From Bacteroidota bacterium (GTDB taxonomy: Bacteria; Bacteroidota; Bacteroidia; Bacteroidales; UBA7960), in contig REDJ01000066.1 of the NCBI GenBank assembly GCA_007693555.1, positions 1 through 32,844 on the forward strand: 32,844 bases of DNA. Reading direction: 5' to 3'. Every line of letters begins with the position of its first letter. Position 1 is the stretch's first letter. This document shows, piece after piece, positions 24,350-32,301 of this stretch. Both the position numbers and the translations under genes were made by a program. The notes below the pieces were generated by a model. The model saw nothing but the letters and a program-made list of their open reading frames with translations, did no database searches and was not told where the DNA came from.

Positions 24350-25618
24350 ATGAAAACACTAAAACTTTACCGGACAATCATAGCGGCAATTATTGTATTT
24401 GCCCTTTCGTATGAAGGCATCGCACAAACCGATGCAGCTACCTATTATACCATTACCGGAACAGTAAGAGATGCAGGCAGCAGACGGGCGCTATCCTTTG
24501 CAAGTGTATTTGTTCCTGGTACCCACATCGGTACTGTTGCCAACCTGAATGGTTTCTTTACCCTCAAAATTCAAAAAGACCTGGATGTATCAGAGTTTGC
24601 AATTTCTCATCTGGGATATCATACATCACTTTATCCTATATCTGAGCATGCTGAAAAGACCAGTGAGTTTTCGCTCCAGTTGCATACAATTATGCTGCAG
24701 GAAATCCTGGTAAGACCTCTTGATCCAAAAGAGCTGGTAATAGGAGCACTTAACAGGGTTCCGGATAATTATCCCGTTGATCCTTATCGTTTAACCGGTT
24801 TTTACAGGGAAGCGGTCAAACAAAGAAGAGATTATATCTCCATCTCAGAAGCCATTGTGGACATCTACCATAATCCCTACACTTCCAGGCCCACAGGAGA
24901 TCGTGCAAGAATAGTAAGAGGGAGGAAAAGTGGTGATGTGAAAAATGTAGATACCCTTATTCTCAAGCTCCAGGGAGGGCCTACAGTAGCACTTATGCTT
25001 GATGTAATGAAACATCCCGGTATTCTCATATCAACAGATATGATTGATTATTATAAATATGAGTTTATAGATATTGTAAAAATTGAAGACAAAACCCATT
25101 ATATTGTGGAGTTTGAACCTTCAGTTGTGTTGCCATCTCCTTTGTTTTACGGCAGGTTTTATATCTCCGCTGATGATCTTGCCATTTCCATGGTAGAGTT
25201 TAGTATGGATTTGTCTGACCGGAAAAAAGCTACCCGGAATTTTCTCCAGAGAAGTCCCAGGAATCTGAGATTCAATGTAAATAATACAAGCTACATGGTA
25301 ACATACAAAAAAATAGATGGAAAATACCATTTGAATTATCTGCGCGGTGAACTTGAGTTTTTTGCCGACTGGCGCAGGAGAATTTTCAGGACACGCTATA
25401 ATGTTATGTTTGAAATGGCAATTACGGAAAGATCATCTGAAAATGTTGAAAGATTTTCACTCAGAGAGGCATTCAGCCGCAGAAACATACTGTCAGACAT
25501 GGTACCTGTATATTTTGAAGATGGCTACTGGGGCGAATATAATTATATAGAACCTGAGGAATCAATTGAGTCAGCTATAGAAAAGCTAAACCGGCAAATA
25601 CGCAGCACAAGTAAGTAG
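24350..25618 (+). CDS. Carboxypeptidase-regulatory-like domain protein, paralogue of the STN protein
   Basis: 422 residues from the ATG at 24350, which gives a clean signal peptide (cleaved near IAQ, residue 26); the frame extends 11 codons further upstream. A CarboxypepD_reg-like beta sandwich (ITGTVRDAGSRRALSFASVF, about 33-112) ends in LQEILVRP, which resembles the segment before a TonB-receptor plug. No plug or barrel follows. Instead there is a roughly 300-residue domain beginning with TGFYREAV and ending AIEKLNRQI. The same domain forms the C-terminal half of the protein at 27349-28920 (shared FYRE, SEA, ALxLDVMK, YNVxFEMA). Probably periplasmic or outer-membrane associated; the function of the C-terminal domain is unknown. 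It may be a target or partner of the sigma/FecR pair downstream. Confidence 0.85.
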   Translation: MKTLKLYRTIIAAIIVFALSYEGIAQTDAATYYTITGTVRDAGSRRALSFASVFVPGTHIGTVANLNGFFTLKIQKDLDVSEFAISHLGYHTSLYPISEHAEKTSEFSLQLHTIMLQEILVRPLDPKELVIGALNRVPDNYPVDPYRLTGFYREAVKQRRDYISISEAIVDIYHNPYTSRPTGDRARIVRGRKSGDVKNVDTLILKLQGGPTVALMLDVMKHPGILISTDMIDYYKYEFIDIVKIEDKTHYIVEFEPSVVLPSPLFYGRFYISADDLAISMVEFSMDLSDRKKATRNFLQRSPRNLRFNVNNTSYMVTYKKIDGKYHLNYLRGELEFFADWRRRIFRTRYNVMFEMAITERSSENVERFSLREAFSRRNILSDMVPVYFEDGYWGEYNYIEPEESIESAIEKLNRQIRSTSK

Positions 25619-25693
25619 TTGCCTGCCTCTTCATATGGTTTGAATATTATTGAGTATATTGCCCTGAAAATATCTCAATAGAAATCAAGCCTC

Positions 25694-25720
25694 ACCCGGA
25701 CGATGGCAAATCGTCCGGGT
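25694..25720 (+). terminator. Perfect 11-bp hairpin between the sensor paralogue and sigma gene
   Basis: ACCCGGACGAT (25694-25704), loop GGCAA, ATCGTCCGGGT (25710-25720). The stem is GC-rich but is followed by TCAATAG rather than a T-run. It may be a terminator for the upstream gene, or an operator or leader structure for the sigma gene, whose ATG is 26 bases downstream. Confidence 0.55.
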
Positions 25721-25745
25721 TCAATAGTAAAGTGAATATCAGGAG

Positions 25746-26312
25746 ATGGTAACCGGAAAATTACAGGTAAAAATTAAAAACGACGATATAACTGCATTTG
25801 AGCAGATATTCAGGGAGTTTTATGAACCGCTTTGCCTGTTTGCTTTAAAAATTGTGGAGGATAAAGACGTTGCTGAGGAAATTGTGCAGGAGTTTTTTTA
25901 CAGGTATTGGGAAAACCGTAAACAAATGGAAATAAAGATTTCACTGAAAAGTTACTTTTTCCAGTCAATCCGCAACAATGCCCTGAAATATCTGCGGCAT
26001 GAATCGGTGAAGCAAAAACATGCTTCCTTTGTGGCTCACAATAATGCTCAGCAATCGTATTTTCCTGATTATGCTGAGAAAGAACTGCAGACAATCATTG
26101 AAGAAGTATTGCAAAGCTTACCTGAAAGATGCAGCATGATATTCAGAATGAACAGATTTGAAGAATTGACATACAAAGTAATTGCCCAAAAGCTTTCAGT
26201 TTCGGTAAAAACCGTTGAAGCTGATATGGGAAAAGCATTGAAAGCATTCAGAAATAAACTTACAGAATACCAGGGTTACCCGGTAGTTAACCAGAAAAAC
26301 AATACCCGTTAA
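25746..26312 (+). CDS. ECF-type RNA polymerase sigma factor
   Basis: 188 residues with sigma region 2 (DITAFEQIFREFYEPLCLFA ... DVAEEIVQEFFYRYWENR, about 14-58) and region 4 (LPERCSMIFRMNRFEELTYKVIAQKLSVSVKTVEADMGKALKAFR, about 117-165). This is the Bacteroidota expansion group of FecI-like sigma factors, normally paired with a FecR anti-sigma factor and a TonB-dependent receptor having an N-terminal STN domain. Here FecR follows after 11 bases, but the third gene is not a receptor. The protein should direct RNA polymerase to the target genes of this locus once FecR releases it. The 11-bp hairpin just upstream may control it. Confidence 0.95.
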   Translation: MVTGKLQVKIKNDDITAFEQIFREFYEPLCLFALKIVEDKDVAEEIVQEFFYRYWENRKQMEIKISLKSYFFQSIRNNALKYLRHESVKQKHASFVAHNNAQQSYFPDYAEKELQTIIEEVLQSLPERCSMIFRMNRFEELTYKVIAQKLSVSVKTVEADMGKALKAFRNKLTEYQGYPVVNQKNNTR

Positions 26313-26323
26313 TCATTAAAAAA

Positions 26324-27346
26324 ATGTCAAACCCAAGCATAAATAAAACCGATTTTCAAGATTTTGCCCGGTATCTTTCCAGCGAAATGAATGCAAACGA
26401 GAGGCAAAATTTCAAGAAAAAGCTTTTACAACAAAAAGAATTGAAAGCCGAATTCGACTCCCTTGAAAATTTCTGGCAAAGAATGGAAAATATAAATGCA
26501 CCTGATAGTAACCCCAAAGCAACTTTTGATACGGATACTGCATGGAACAGGCTAAATGAAAGAATCGGAGAGAAGGAATTGCCTGTTAAGGAAACAAATA
26601 CCCGGCGTTCTTTGCCGGTTTGGCTTAAAGTTGCAGCTTCCGTTCTCATCATCCTTACACTTGGTATCACCCTGTGGTTTATCAGCGGAAAAACTGAAGA
26701 AGCCCAATTGCTCTCACTTTCCACAGAAGATGAGGAGATTACATTGGTGCAAAAACTCATGGATGGTTCTGTAATTTATATGGCAGGCAATACCCGTTTT
26801 ACTTTCCCGGCTCAGTTTGATAACCGGATAAGAAAAGTAGAACTTACCGGGGAAGCATTCTTTGATGTATCACATTTGCCCGATAAACCCTTTTTCGTGG
26901 AAACTTCAATGGCTCAGATTGAAGTACTGGGGACTTCATTCAATGTGAAAACTATGGGAAATAATGGTCTGGAGGTTTTCGTTGAAACAGGTAGTGTGCA
27001 GGTGCAACTCAATGCAAGGCCGGGCGAAAAAATTCATCTCAGCCAGGGAGAGCTCCTTATCGTGCGGGATAATTTCATAGAAAAATCATATGTGGCAGGC
27101 TTATACAATACTGCCTGGCGAAAAAATCATATGCAGTTTAAAGATGAAAAACTGGAAAATATACTGGCAGTTCTCAATCAGAATTTTCAGATAAACATGA
27201 GGGTTGAAGATCCTGAATTAAACCATCGCAGACTTACAGTAACTTTCTATAATACCTCACCTGAAATATTAGGTGAGCTTATTGCCGTATCTTTAAACAT
27301 ACAATTTGAAATATCCGGTCAAAACGAAATATTATTCAGGAAGTAA
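26324..27346 (+). CDS. FecR-family anti-sigma factor
   Basis: 340 residues. A cytoplasmic N-terminal part (1-97) that would bind the sigma factor is followed by one inner-membrane helix (about 98-121, VWLKVAASVLIILTLGITLWFI), the periplasmic FecR domain (about 130-225, with VELTGEAFFDVSHLPDKPFFVET and VLGTSFNVK) and the C-terminal DUF4974 domain (about 270-338, ENILAVLNQNFQINMRV), which in this family meets the STN domain of a receptor. It holds the sigma factor until a periplasmic signal arrives. It starts 11 bases after the sigma gene, and its stop is only 2 bases before the TTG start of the STN gene, so translational coupling is likely. Confidence 0.95.
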   Translation: MSNPSINKTDFQDFARYLSSEMNANERQNFKKKLLQQKELKAEFDSLENFWQRMENINAPDSNPKATFDTDTAWNRLNERIGEKELPVKETNTRRSLPVWLKVAASVLIILTLGITLWFISGKTEEAQLLSLSTEDEEITLVQKLMDGSVIYMAGNTRFTFPAQFDNRIRKVELTGEAFFDVSHLPDKPFFVETSMAQIEVLGTSFNVKTMGNNGLEVFVETGSVQVQLNARPGEKIHLSQGELLIVRDNFIEKSYVAGLYNTAWRKNHMQFKDEKLENILAVLNQNFQINMRVEDPELNHRRLTVTFYNTSPEILGELIAVSLNIQFEISGQNEILFRK

Positions 27347-27348
27347 AA

Positions 27349-28920
27349 TTGATTTTTTCACTGAAATATATCAAGGTCAGAATTTGTATCTGCCTGGCAA
27401 TATGTACCATGACAGTTCAGATGGCAGTTGGTGGGGAGCATCCGGTTGATTCATTGCCCGATGTTGAAGTTACCCTGGCAGGTCAGAATAATTCGGTTTT
27501 TAATATTCTTAACCAGGTAAGCCGCCAAACCGGATATTTCTTTATCTATGACAGCCAGATAATTGACAGCGACAGAAAAGTAAGAATAAGAAGGGGAAGA
27601 TACCCACTGGATGAACTTTTATCAAATGTGCTGAACAATGATTTGCTTCAATTTCGGTTGCTTGATAAATATATAATCATTTATTTACCCCGGGCTGATA
27701 AGCCTGATACACTTGCCATTAGTTCCGATGAAGAATATACAACCAGAACATTCCAGGTGCAGGGAAGAATATTGGATGGAGAAACAGGTAATTCACTTCC
27801 ATTTGCCTCCATATTTTTGAAAGGCAGATCGGTGGGTGTTACCTCAAACCAGGACGGAAATTTTAAAATCAGAATAAATGATTTTAATGATTCGGATTCT
27901 TTGCAAATTTCCTATGTAGGTTATAAATCAAGGGTTATCCCGATTTCTTTATTGATTGAAGGATTTCATGAGATTTATCTTGATGTGGATGTGGTTTCAC
28001 TACAGGAGGTCGTTGTTACCTGGTACAACCCTTATGAAATACTAAACAGGGCGCTCAATGCAAGAAATGACCTGTATCCCTCACAGGCAAGCCACCATAC
28101 AAGCTTCTACAGGGAAGGAGCTTTCAAAGATGATATGATTTTAAATTATTCTGAGGCAGTTTTCAGGATATTTAAAACTTCCTATAACAGCCAGGCAGAT
28201 GACCAGGTAATGCTTCTCAAATCACGTAATATTACCAATCTTGACCTGGAGGACACTCTTATGCTAAAATTGAAAGCCGGGGTTAGAAGTGCCCTGGAGC
28301 TGGATGTTATGAAAACACTACCTGAATTTTTACAACCTGAGTTCTTTAGCAGTTACAAATATACAGGGGCATATATTGTGGCATTTGAGTCGGGTAGTGC
28401 TTTTGCCATCGAATTTCAGGAAGCTGAGTATGTAAGAGAACCTTTGTACAGGGGAACTATATATATCGACAGGGAGACTTTCGCAGTTTTACGTGCTGAG
28501 TTTGAAATACATCCATCCTATCTTAGAAAACATGAACGCAGGTTCATACCCAGAAGAAGTCCCGATCATATTACCCGGATTCAAAACATGAAATATGTTG
28601 TTCAGTATCGCAAATGGGAAGGCAAATATTATCTTAAACACGCACGTGGAGATATTGATATCCGGATACGACCCAGAAACAGGCTTTTTGGAAAAAACTA
28701 CAATGTGTTTTTTGAGATGGCCGTAGTGAATATAGATACCCTTGAAACCGGTCGTTTCAGAAGAAGAGAAACATTGAATACCCGAAGTGTTTTTATGGAT
28801 CAGAAGTTTTACTATGATGCTGATTTCTGGAAAGACTTTAACATCATCCTTCCTGAAAAAAATATCAGTGATGCACTTCAGGAAATAAATTACAGACTGG
28901 AAAATCTCACTGAGGAGTAA
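27349..28920 (+). CDS. STN plus carboxypeptidase-regulatory-like protein without TonB barrel
   Basis: 523 residues from a TTG at 27349; no ATG precedes the signal peptide core (CICLAICTM). Domains: STN/secretin-TonB N-terminal domain (about 38-113, VFNILNQVSRQTGYFFIYDSQ), CarboxypepD_reg-like domain (134-212, VQGRILDGETGNSLPFASIF), then LQEVVVT at 218-224. In SusC/FecA-like receptors a plug and 22-strand barrel would follow, but only about 300 residues come next and they match the C-terminal domain of the protein at 24350-25618. The protein is complete, with a normal stop, so this looks like its natural form, not a truncated receptor. It would provide the STN partner for FecR while sensing something other than transport through its own barrel (inference). 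Confidence 0.88.
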   Translation: MIFSLKYIKVRICICLAICTMTVQMAVGGEHPVDSLPDVEVTLAGQNNSVFNILNQVSRQTGYFFIYDSQIIDSDRKVRIRRGRYPLDELLSNVLNNDLLQFRLLDKYIIIYLPRADKPDTLAISSDEEYTTRTFQVQGRILDGETGNSLPFASIFLKGRSVGVTSNQDGNFKIRINDFNDSDSLQISYVGYKSRVIPISLLIEGFHEIYLDVDVVSLQEVVVTWYNPYEILNRALNARNDLYPSQASHHTSFYREGAFKDDMILNYSEAVFRIFKTSYNSQADDQVMLLKSRNITNLDLEDTLMLKLKAGVRSALELDVMKTLPEFLQPEFFSSYKYTGAYIVAFESGSAFAIEFQEAEYVREPLYRGTIYIDRETFAVLRAEFEIHPSYLRKHERRFIPRRSPDHITRIQNMKYVVQYRKWEGKYYLKHARGDIDIRIRPRNRLFGKNYNVFFEMAVVNIDTLETGRFRRRETLNTRSVFMDQKFYYDADFWKDFNIILPEKNISDALQEINYRLENLTEE

Positions 28921-28940
28921 AAGTTCGTTACTGCAATGAT

Positions 28941-29351
28941 TTATTTTCTGATAAATCTGTCAATGGCATACTTACCACTTCCCATGATCAATATTACAAT
29001 ATAGATCAAAAGATACATCAAGCCCAGTTCTTTTCTTGCAAAAGGATCGTCAGCATGATGGATAAATACTGCCACAATCATTGTGAAAATAAGAGATATG
29101 GCTGCAAAACGGGTTGCCAGACCCAGCATAATCAAAATTGATCCCACCACTTCGGTTAACATTGCAAATAAAAGTGAGGCAAATGAGCCGATTCCCAGTG
29201 GATCGGGAAAAGTAATCTCTCCGCCTTCAACAAGCCTTGTAAGCTTTGGCCAGCCATGGGTGAGCATGAGAATACCTGAACCCACCCGAAGGATCAAAAG
29301 TGACAGATGGGTCTGAAAATTTGAGGGTGTTGAGGAAAATATATTTTTCAT
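28941..29351 (-). CDS. DoxX family membrane protein
   Basis: 136 residues from the ATG at 29351; an upstream ATG at 29381 would add ten residues. Four hydrophobic helices, with the DoxX signature LLILRVGSGILMLTHGWPKL in the first, then TEVVGSILIMLGLATRFAA and FIHHADDP. Family members are small inner-membrane proteins linked to redox or thiosulfate oxidation in a few cases, but for most no function is known. It is convergent with the STN gene and stands alone. I infer no specific role here. Confidence 0.9.
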   Translation of the reverse strand: MKNIFSSTPSNFQTHLSLLILRVGSGILMLTHGWPKLTRLVEGGEITFPDPLGIGSFASLLFAMLTEVVGSILIMLGLATRFAAISLIFTMIVAVFIHHADDPFARKELGLMYLLIYIVILIMGSGKYAIDRFIRK

Positions 29352-29491
29352 TGTATGATATAATAGAATTGATACAGGCACGTAACAATGAAAGTTTTGT
29401 GATTGTTTGATAAAACAAATGAAAAATTATTCATTTCATGCAGCATCGGGCATATTTTTTCAGTATAGGGAGTAAACCTTAACCTTTAACT

Positions 29492-30103
29492 ATGAAAAAA
29501 ATATTCTATTTAAAATGGGTTGCAATCGTGACATTGCTTTTTGTAATGTCCTGCAACAAGGATAATGACACCTATAAATACGAGGCAATGGTGCCCGTTT
29601 ATATGAGTTTTGATGAATTCCGGCAACCTCCCAAATCTTCACCGGCCAGAAATATCAAACAATCCGGTAAAATTTATTTCAAAGACAATTACATCTTTAT
29701 TAACGAGGTTAACGAAGGTATACATGTAATTGACAACGCAAATCCCTCCAATCCCGTAAAACTTGTTTTTTATGAAATTACGGGTAATGTGGATATAGCC
29801 ATACGCGGTGATATCCTTTTTGCTGATAGTTATATTGATTTGATTGCTCTTGATATTTCTGATTTGTTGAATCCTTTAGAAATCGGGCGTATCGAAAATG
29901 CTTTTCCTGAAGTGTTGCCATTGCCCGCAGACGCAAGGCTCCCCATTGCATATAACCTTTTTGACAGAAGCAAAGGAGTGATTGTTGACTGGGAAATAAA
30001 AACCTTCCGTGATAAGGGGTACGGGTGGTGGCCGGGTATGTGGAGAACCCAGGGGAGGTTTTTGATGATTACCGGGAACCCGTTGATGAAAAAGCATGGT
30101 TAG
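29492..30103 (+). pseudogene. LVIVD-repeat lipoprotein, truncated at the 3' end
   Basis: 203 residues. The lipoprotein signal peptide (LFVMSC, Cys21) is followed by LVIVD-type repeat sequence: IYFKDNYIFINEVNEGIHVID, NPSNPVKL, GNVDIAIRGDILFADSYIDLIALDIS, NPLEIGRIENAFPEVLP. These are typical of Bacteroidota LVIVD-repeat surface lipoproteins, which I recall as being about 400 residues or more, so about half the protein is missing. After DWEIKTFRDKGYGWWPG the frame runs into DNA that codes, in another frame, for the beta-barrel protein beginning near 30025. The tail after about residue 185 is therefore probably out-of-frame sequence. A deletion that joined two genes is the simplest reading; a metagenome assembly join would look the same. 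Function of the family is unknown. Confidence 0.7.
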
Positions 30104-31326
30104 CCATGCAGCAGAAGCTGGGCAAAAAATCAGGGCCCCGCATCATTGCCTTGTTTCCTTATAAAGTAAAGGCTGCAGCTGCCATCATTTTGCTGATGGT
30201 AGTATCTGCTACGGTTTGGTTTATACTCAGACCCGGAGATGATGAAACCAAAATGGCAACAGCCACACCGGAAATCCGGGAAACGACTCCTATTGATGAA
30301 TCTGTTCTTCATGATGCTGAATTGCCTGCAGAAGAGGCAGTAACCGACCTGCTTGATACCCAGCTTGCCGAAATACCGGCTGACAGGGAAAAGGATATTC
30401 TTACAATTGAATATAAAGCTCCTGAAAAAAAACACTATACCCCAACAGCTCTCGAAATTGCTGATAAAGAAGAAGTCTTAGATGAAAAACCTGTCCCGGT
30501 TTTGATTGCCGAAGCCGAAAAAGAAACTCCGGAGCCCGAAGCAGAACTTGCTGATGTTTTTACCGTTGACCATGAAAAATCTGTGCAGGAAAAGATTGCT
30601 GTCAACGGCCTTTCATCTGACATTCGTTATCCCGATATTATTCCTGTGCAACGCAGCAGAGGTTCTTCCATACAGTTTCTGGCTGGCCCCATGGTGACAT
30701 ACACCACTGGTGAGATTGCCGAAGGAATAGGCTTTTCAGCAGGGGTAACAGGTGATTTCCCGGTTTTTGAAAACCTGAGCATTAATACAGGAGGTATCCT
30801 GGTTTACAATCAGTTCGGTTTTGATGATAACTCAATGTTTGGCGTTGCCATGGAGGCTCTGCCCAATTATTATGGTTCTGATGATCTGATGGTAATTGAT
30901 GAAACCGGATATGTTGATTATGAATTTATGGCGGTGGATTTCCCCTTGAATCTGAGAATGCAGATATTGAATGATAACAGAAAGCAGTTTTATGTTTCAG
31001 CCGGCGTTTCATCGTTTCTATACCTTCAGCAATCATACAGTAAAAATGCAGAGATGCTTGCAGATGTTATTTCAGAAGATTTTTCCGGTCAGACTACTAT
31101 CCAGAGAAATTTTTCAAGCGTGTCAACATCCGGCTCCTTCGATGCCTTCCGCCGTTTTGACCTGGCCCGGTTTCTTAATCTTTCTGCCGGCTATGTTGTA
31201 AAACGCGAAAATTACAATATGATCATCGAGCCCTATTTGAAGTACCCGATGTATAATGTAACCAGTTTCGATCTGAAAATCGGAATGGCGGGAGTAAGCC
31301 TGATATACCAACTTGGGGGCAGATAA
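30025..31326 (+). CDS. Outer-membrane beta-barrel protein with cytoplasmic head and membrane helix (5' end probably lost)
   Basis: 433 residues from a GTG, with no convincing start; the frame opens only at 30016 and overlaps the truncated LVIVD gene by 79 bases. It reads FDDYREPVDEKAWLAMQQKLGKK (about 13-35), the cytoplasmic head usual in Bacteroidota anti-sigma-like barrel proteins, then a membrane helix (48-68), a long acidic and Pro-rich periplasmic linker (70-210) and an OmpW/PorT-like beta-barrel (about 215-433, SIQFLAGPMVTYTTG ... DLKIGMAGVSLIYQLGG). Such proteins normally follow an ECF sigma gene and start about 10-15 codons before the YREPVDE block; neither is present. The protein may be untranslated or start at GTG 30025, 30028 or 30040. 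Confidence 0.75.
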   Translation: MVAGYVENPGEVFDDYREPVDEKAWLAMQQKLGKKSGPRIIALFPYKVKAAAAIILLMVVSATVWFILRPGDDETKMATATPEIRETTPIDESVLHDAELPAEEAVTDLLDTQLAEIPADREKDILTIEYKAPEKKHYTPTALEIADKEEVLDEKPVPVLIAEAEKETPEPEAELADVFTVDHEKSVQEKIAVNGLSSDIRYPDIIPVQRSRGSSIQFLAGPMVTYTTGEIAEGIGFSAGVTGDFPVFENLSINTGGILVYNQFGFDDNSMFGVAMEALPNYYGSDDLMVIDETGYVDYEFMAVDFPLNLRMQILNDNRKQFYVSAGVSSFLYLQQSYSKNAEMLADVISEDFSGQTTIQRNFSSVSTSGSFDAFRRFDLARFLNLSAGYVVKRENYNMIIEPYLKYPMYNVTSFDLKIGMAGVSLIYQLGGR

Positions 31327-31370
31327 TATTCTTAATCTTTCGGGGTCGGAGCGTGGCTTAAAATTGCATT

Positions 31371-31388
31371 CCTGCTCTAAGAAGCAGG
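31371..31388. terminator. Weak hairpin between convergent genes
   Basis: CCTGCT (31371-31376), loop CTAAGA, AGCAGG (31383-31388). The stem overlaps the stop codon of the minus-strand lipoprotein gene. No strong T-run follows on either strand, so terminator function is uncertain. Confidence 0.35.
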
Positions 31389-32159
31389 TTTGTCATCCGT
31401 AAGTGTAAAAACAATCCAGCCTTTCACGGAAATAAGTCCAAGTCTTTCGGGTCTTTGCTCTCTTGTGGGAGGTTGCTGTCGCGCTCTGCCATACCTGTCA
31501 GTTGGCCCTCTCATCTGACTCTGACCGGTGGCGGGCATTTGTGCCTGGTGTCTTTCGGAAACCACTCCCACACTGAATTTTTCAGCCTTCTCCTTGTCGA
31601 TTCCGGCTTGTGAAAAACCAAAGCGAACAGTATATACCAGGCCTCCTTCGGCCGTATATAATATCTGCACCTGATCCGATTCATCAAAGCGTGTTCCCCG
31701 TTTGTCGGTAATAACAAATCTTTTTTCACTTACCGATTTTGTCCATGATGCATAATCAAAACTAAATCTTTGTAGTGTATCTCCTTCTTCACGAATTCTT
31801 TGAAAAGTTTCTTCCTGTCTGCGCATCATTTCGGCCCTTGCGGCAGGAATATTTACTCCGTAATTTTCATTTTGTTTTGCCTGGGGGTCTATCCATATGG
31901 AAAGTCCGTTGGTAAGCATGCTTCTCATACTCAGACTGTCGCGGGTTCTGACCTCAATAAATATGCTGTCCTCATCATGCCTGGTTCTTACCAGAACCCT
32001 GCTGTTGGGAATAAATACATAACCCTTCAGTGTATCCTCCTGCCAGGATTTGTCATCTACATGGTAACTCTGCCTGGTTAACATGGATAATCCTGTGGGA
32101 CTGCATGATGCGACAGCCAGTAGCAATCCTGCTATTACCGGCAGAAAGGAGTTTTGCAT
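31377..32159 (-). CDS. Lipoprotein of unknown function, possible CBM9-like beta domain
   Basis: 260 residues from the ATG at 32159, which gives a clear lipoprotein signal peptide (LLLAVASC, Cys19); an upstream ATG at 32201 adds 14 polar residues and is less likely. The segment FIPNSRVLVRTRHDEDSIFIEVRTRD ... GLSIWIDPQ resembles the start of CBM9/DOMON-like beta sandwiches, but this is only a shape resemblance. The middle is charged and the C-terminal third is rich in Gln, Pro and Arg (PATGQSQMRGPTDRYGRARQ) before a final strand, GLISVKGWIVFTL. No catalytic motif is seen. It is monocistronic and convergent with the beta-barrel gene. Confidence 0.8.
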   Translation of the reverse strand: MQNSFLPVIAGLLLAVASCSPTGLSMLTRQSYHVDDKSWQEDTLKGYVFIPNSRVLVRTRHDEDSIFIEVRTRDSLSMRSMLTNGLSIWIDPQAKQNENYGVNIPAARAEMMRRQEETFQRIREEGDTLQRFSFDYASWTKSVSEKRFVITDKRGTRFDESDQVQILYTAEGGLVYTVRFGFSQAGIDKEKAEKFSVGVVSERHQAQMPATGQSQMRGPTDRYGRARQQPPTREQRPERLGLISVKGWIVFTLTDDKPAS

Positions 32160-32301
32160 TTTAAAACCTGTATTTATAATGCTTTTTTTGGGGATTCTCA
32201 TGGTTGAATTTTGTATGGTGTATTGTAATTTAACCTATTGAAAAATATTAGTAATATAACAACTCAGAACCTTTGTTTGATTAACGTTAACTGTACAAAT
32301 A

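Noticed and set aside
27349-28920. Truncated SusC/FecA-type TonB receptor
   Set aside because: The part after LQEVVVT is not a plug or barrel fragment; it matches the C-terminal domain of the protein at 24350-25618, so the gene looks complete.
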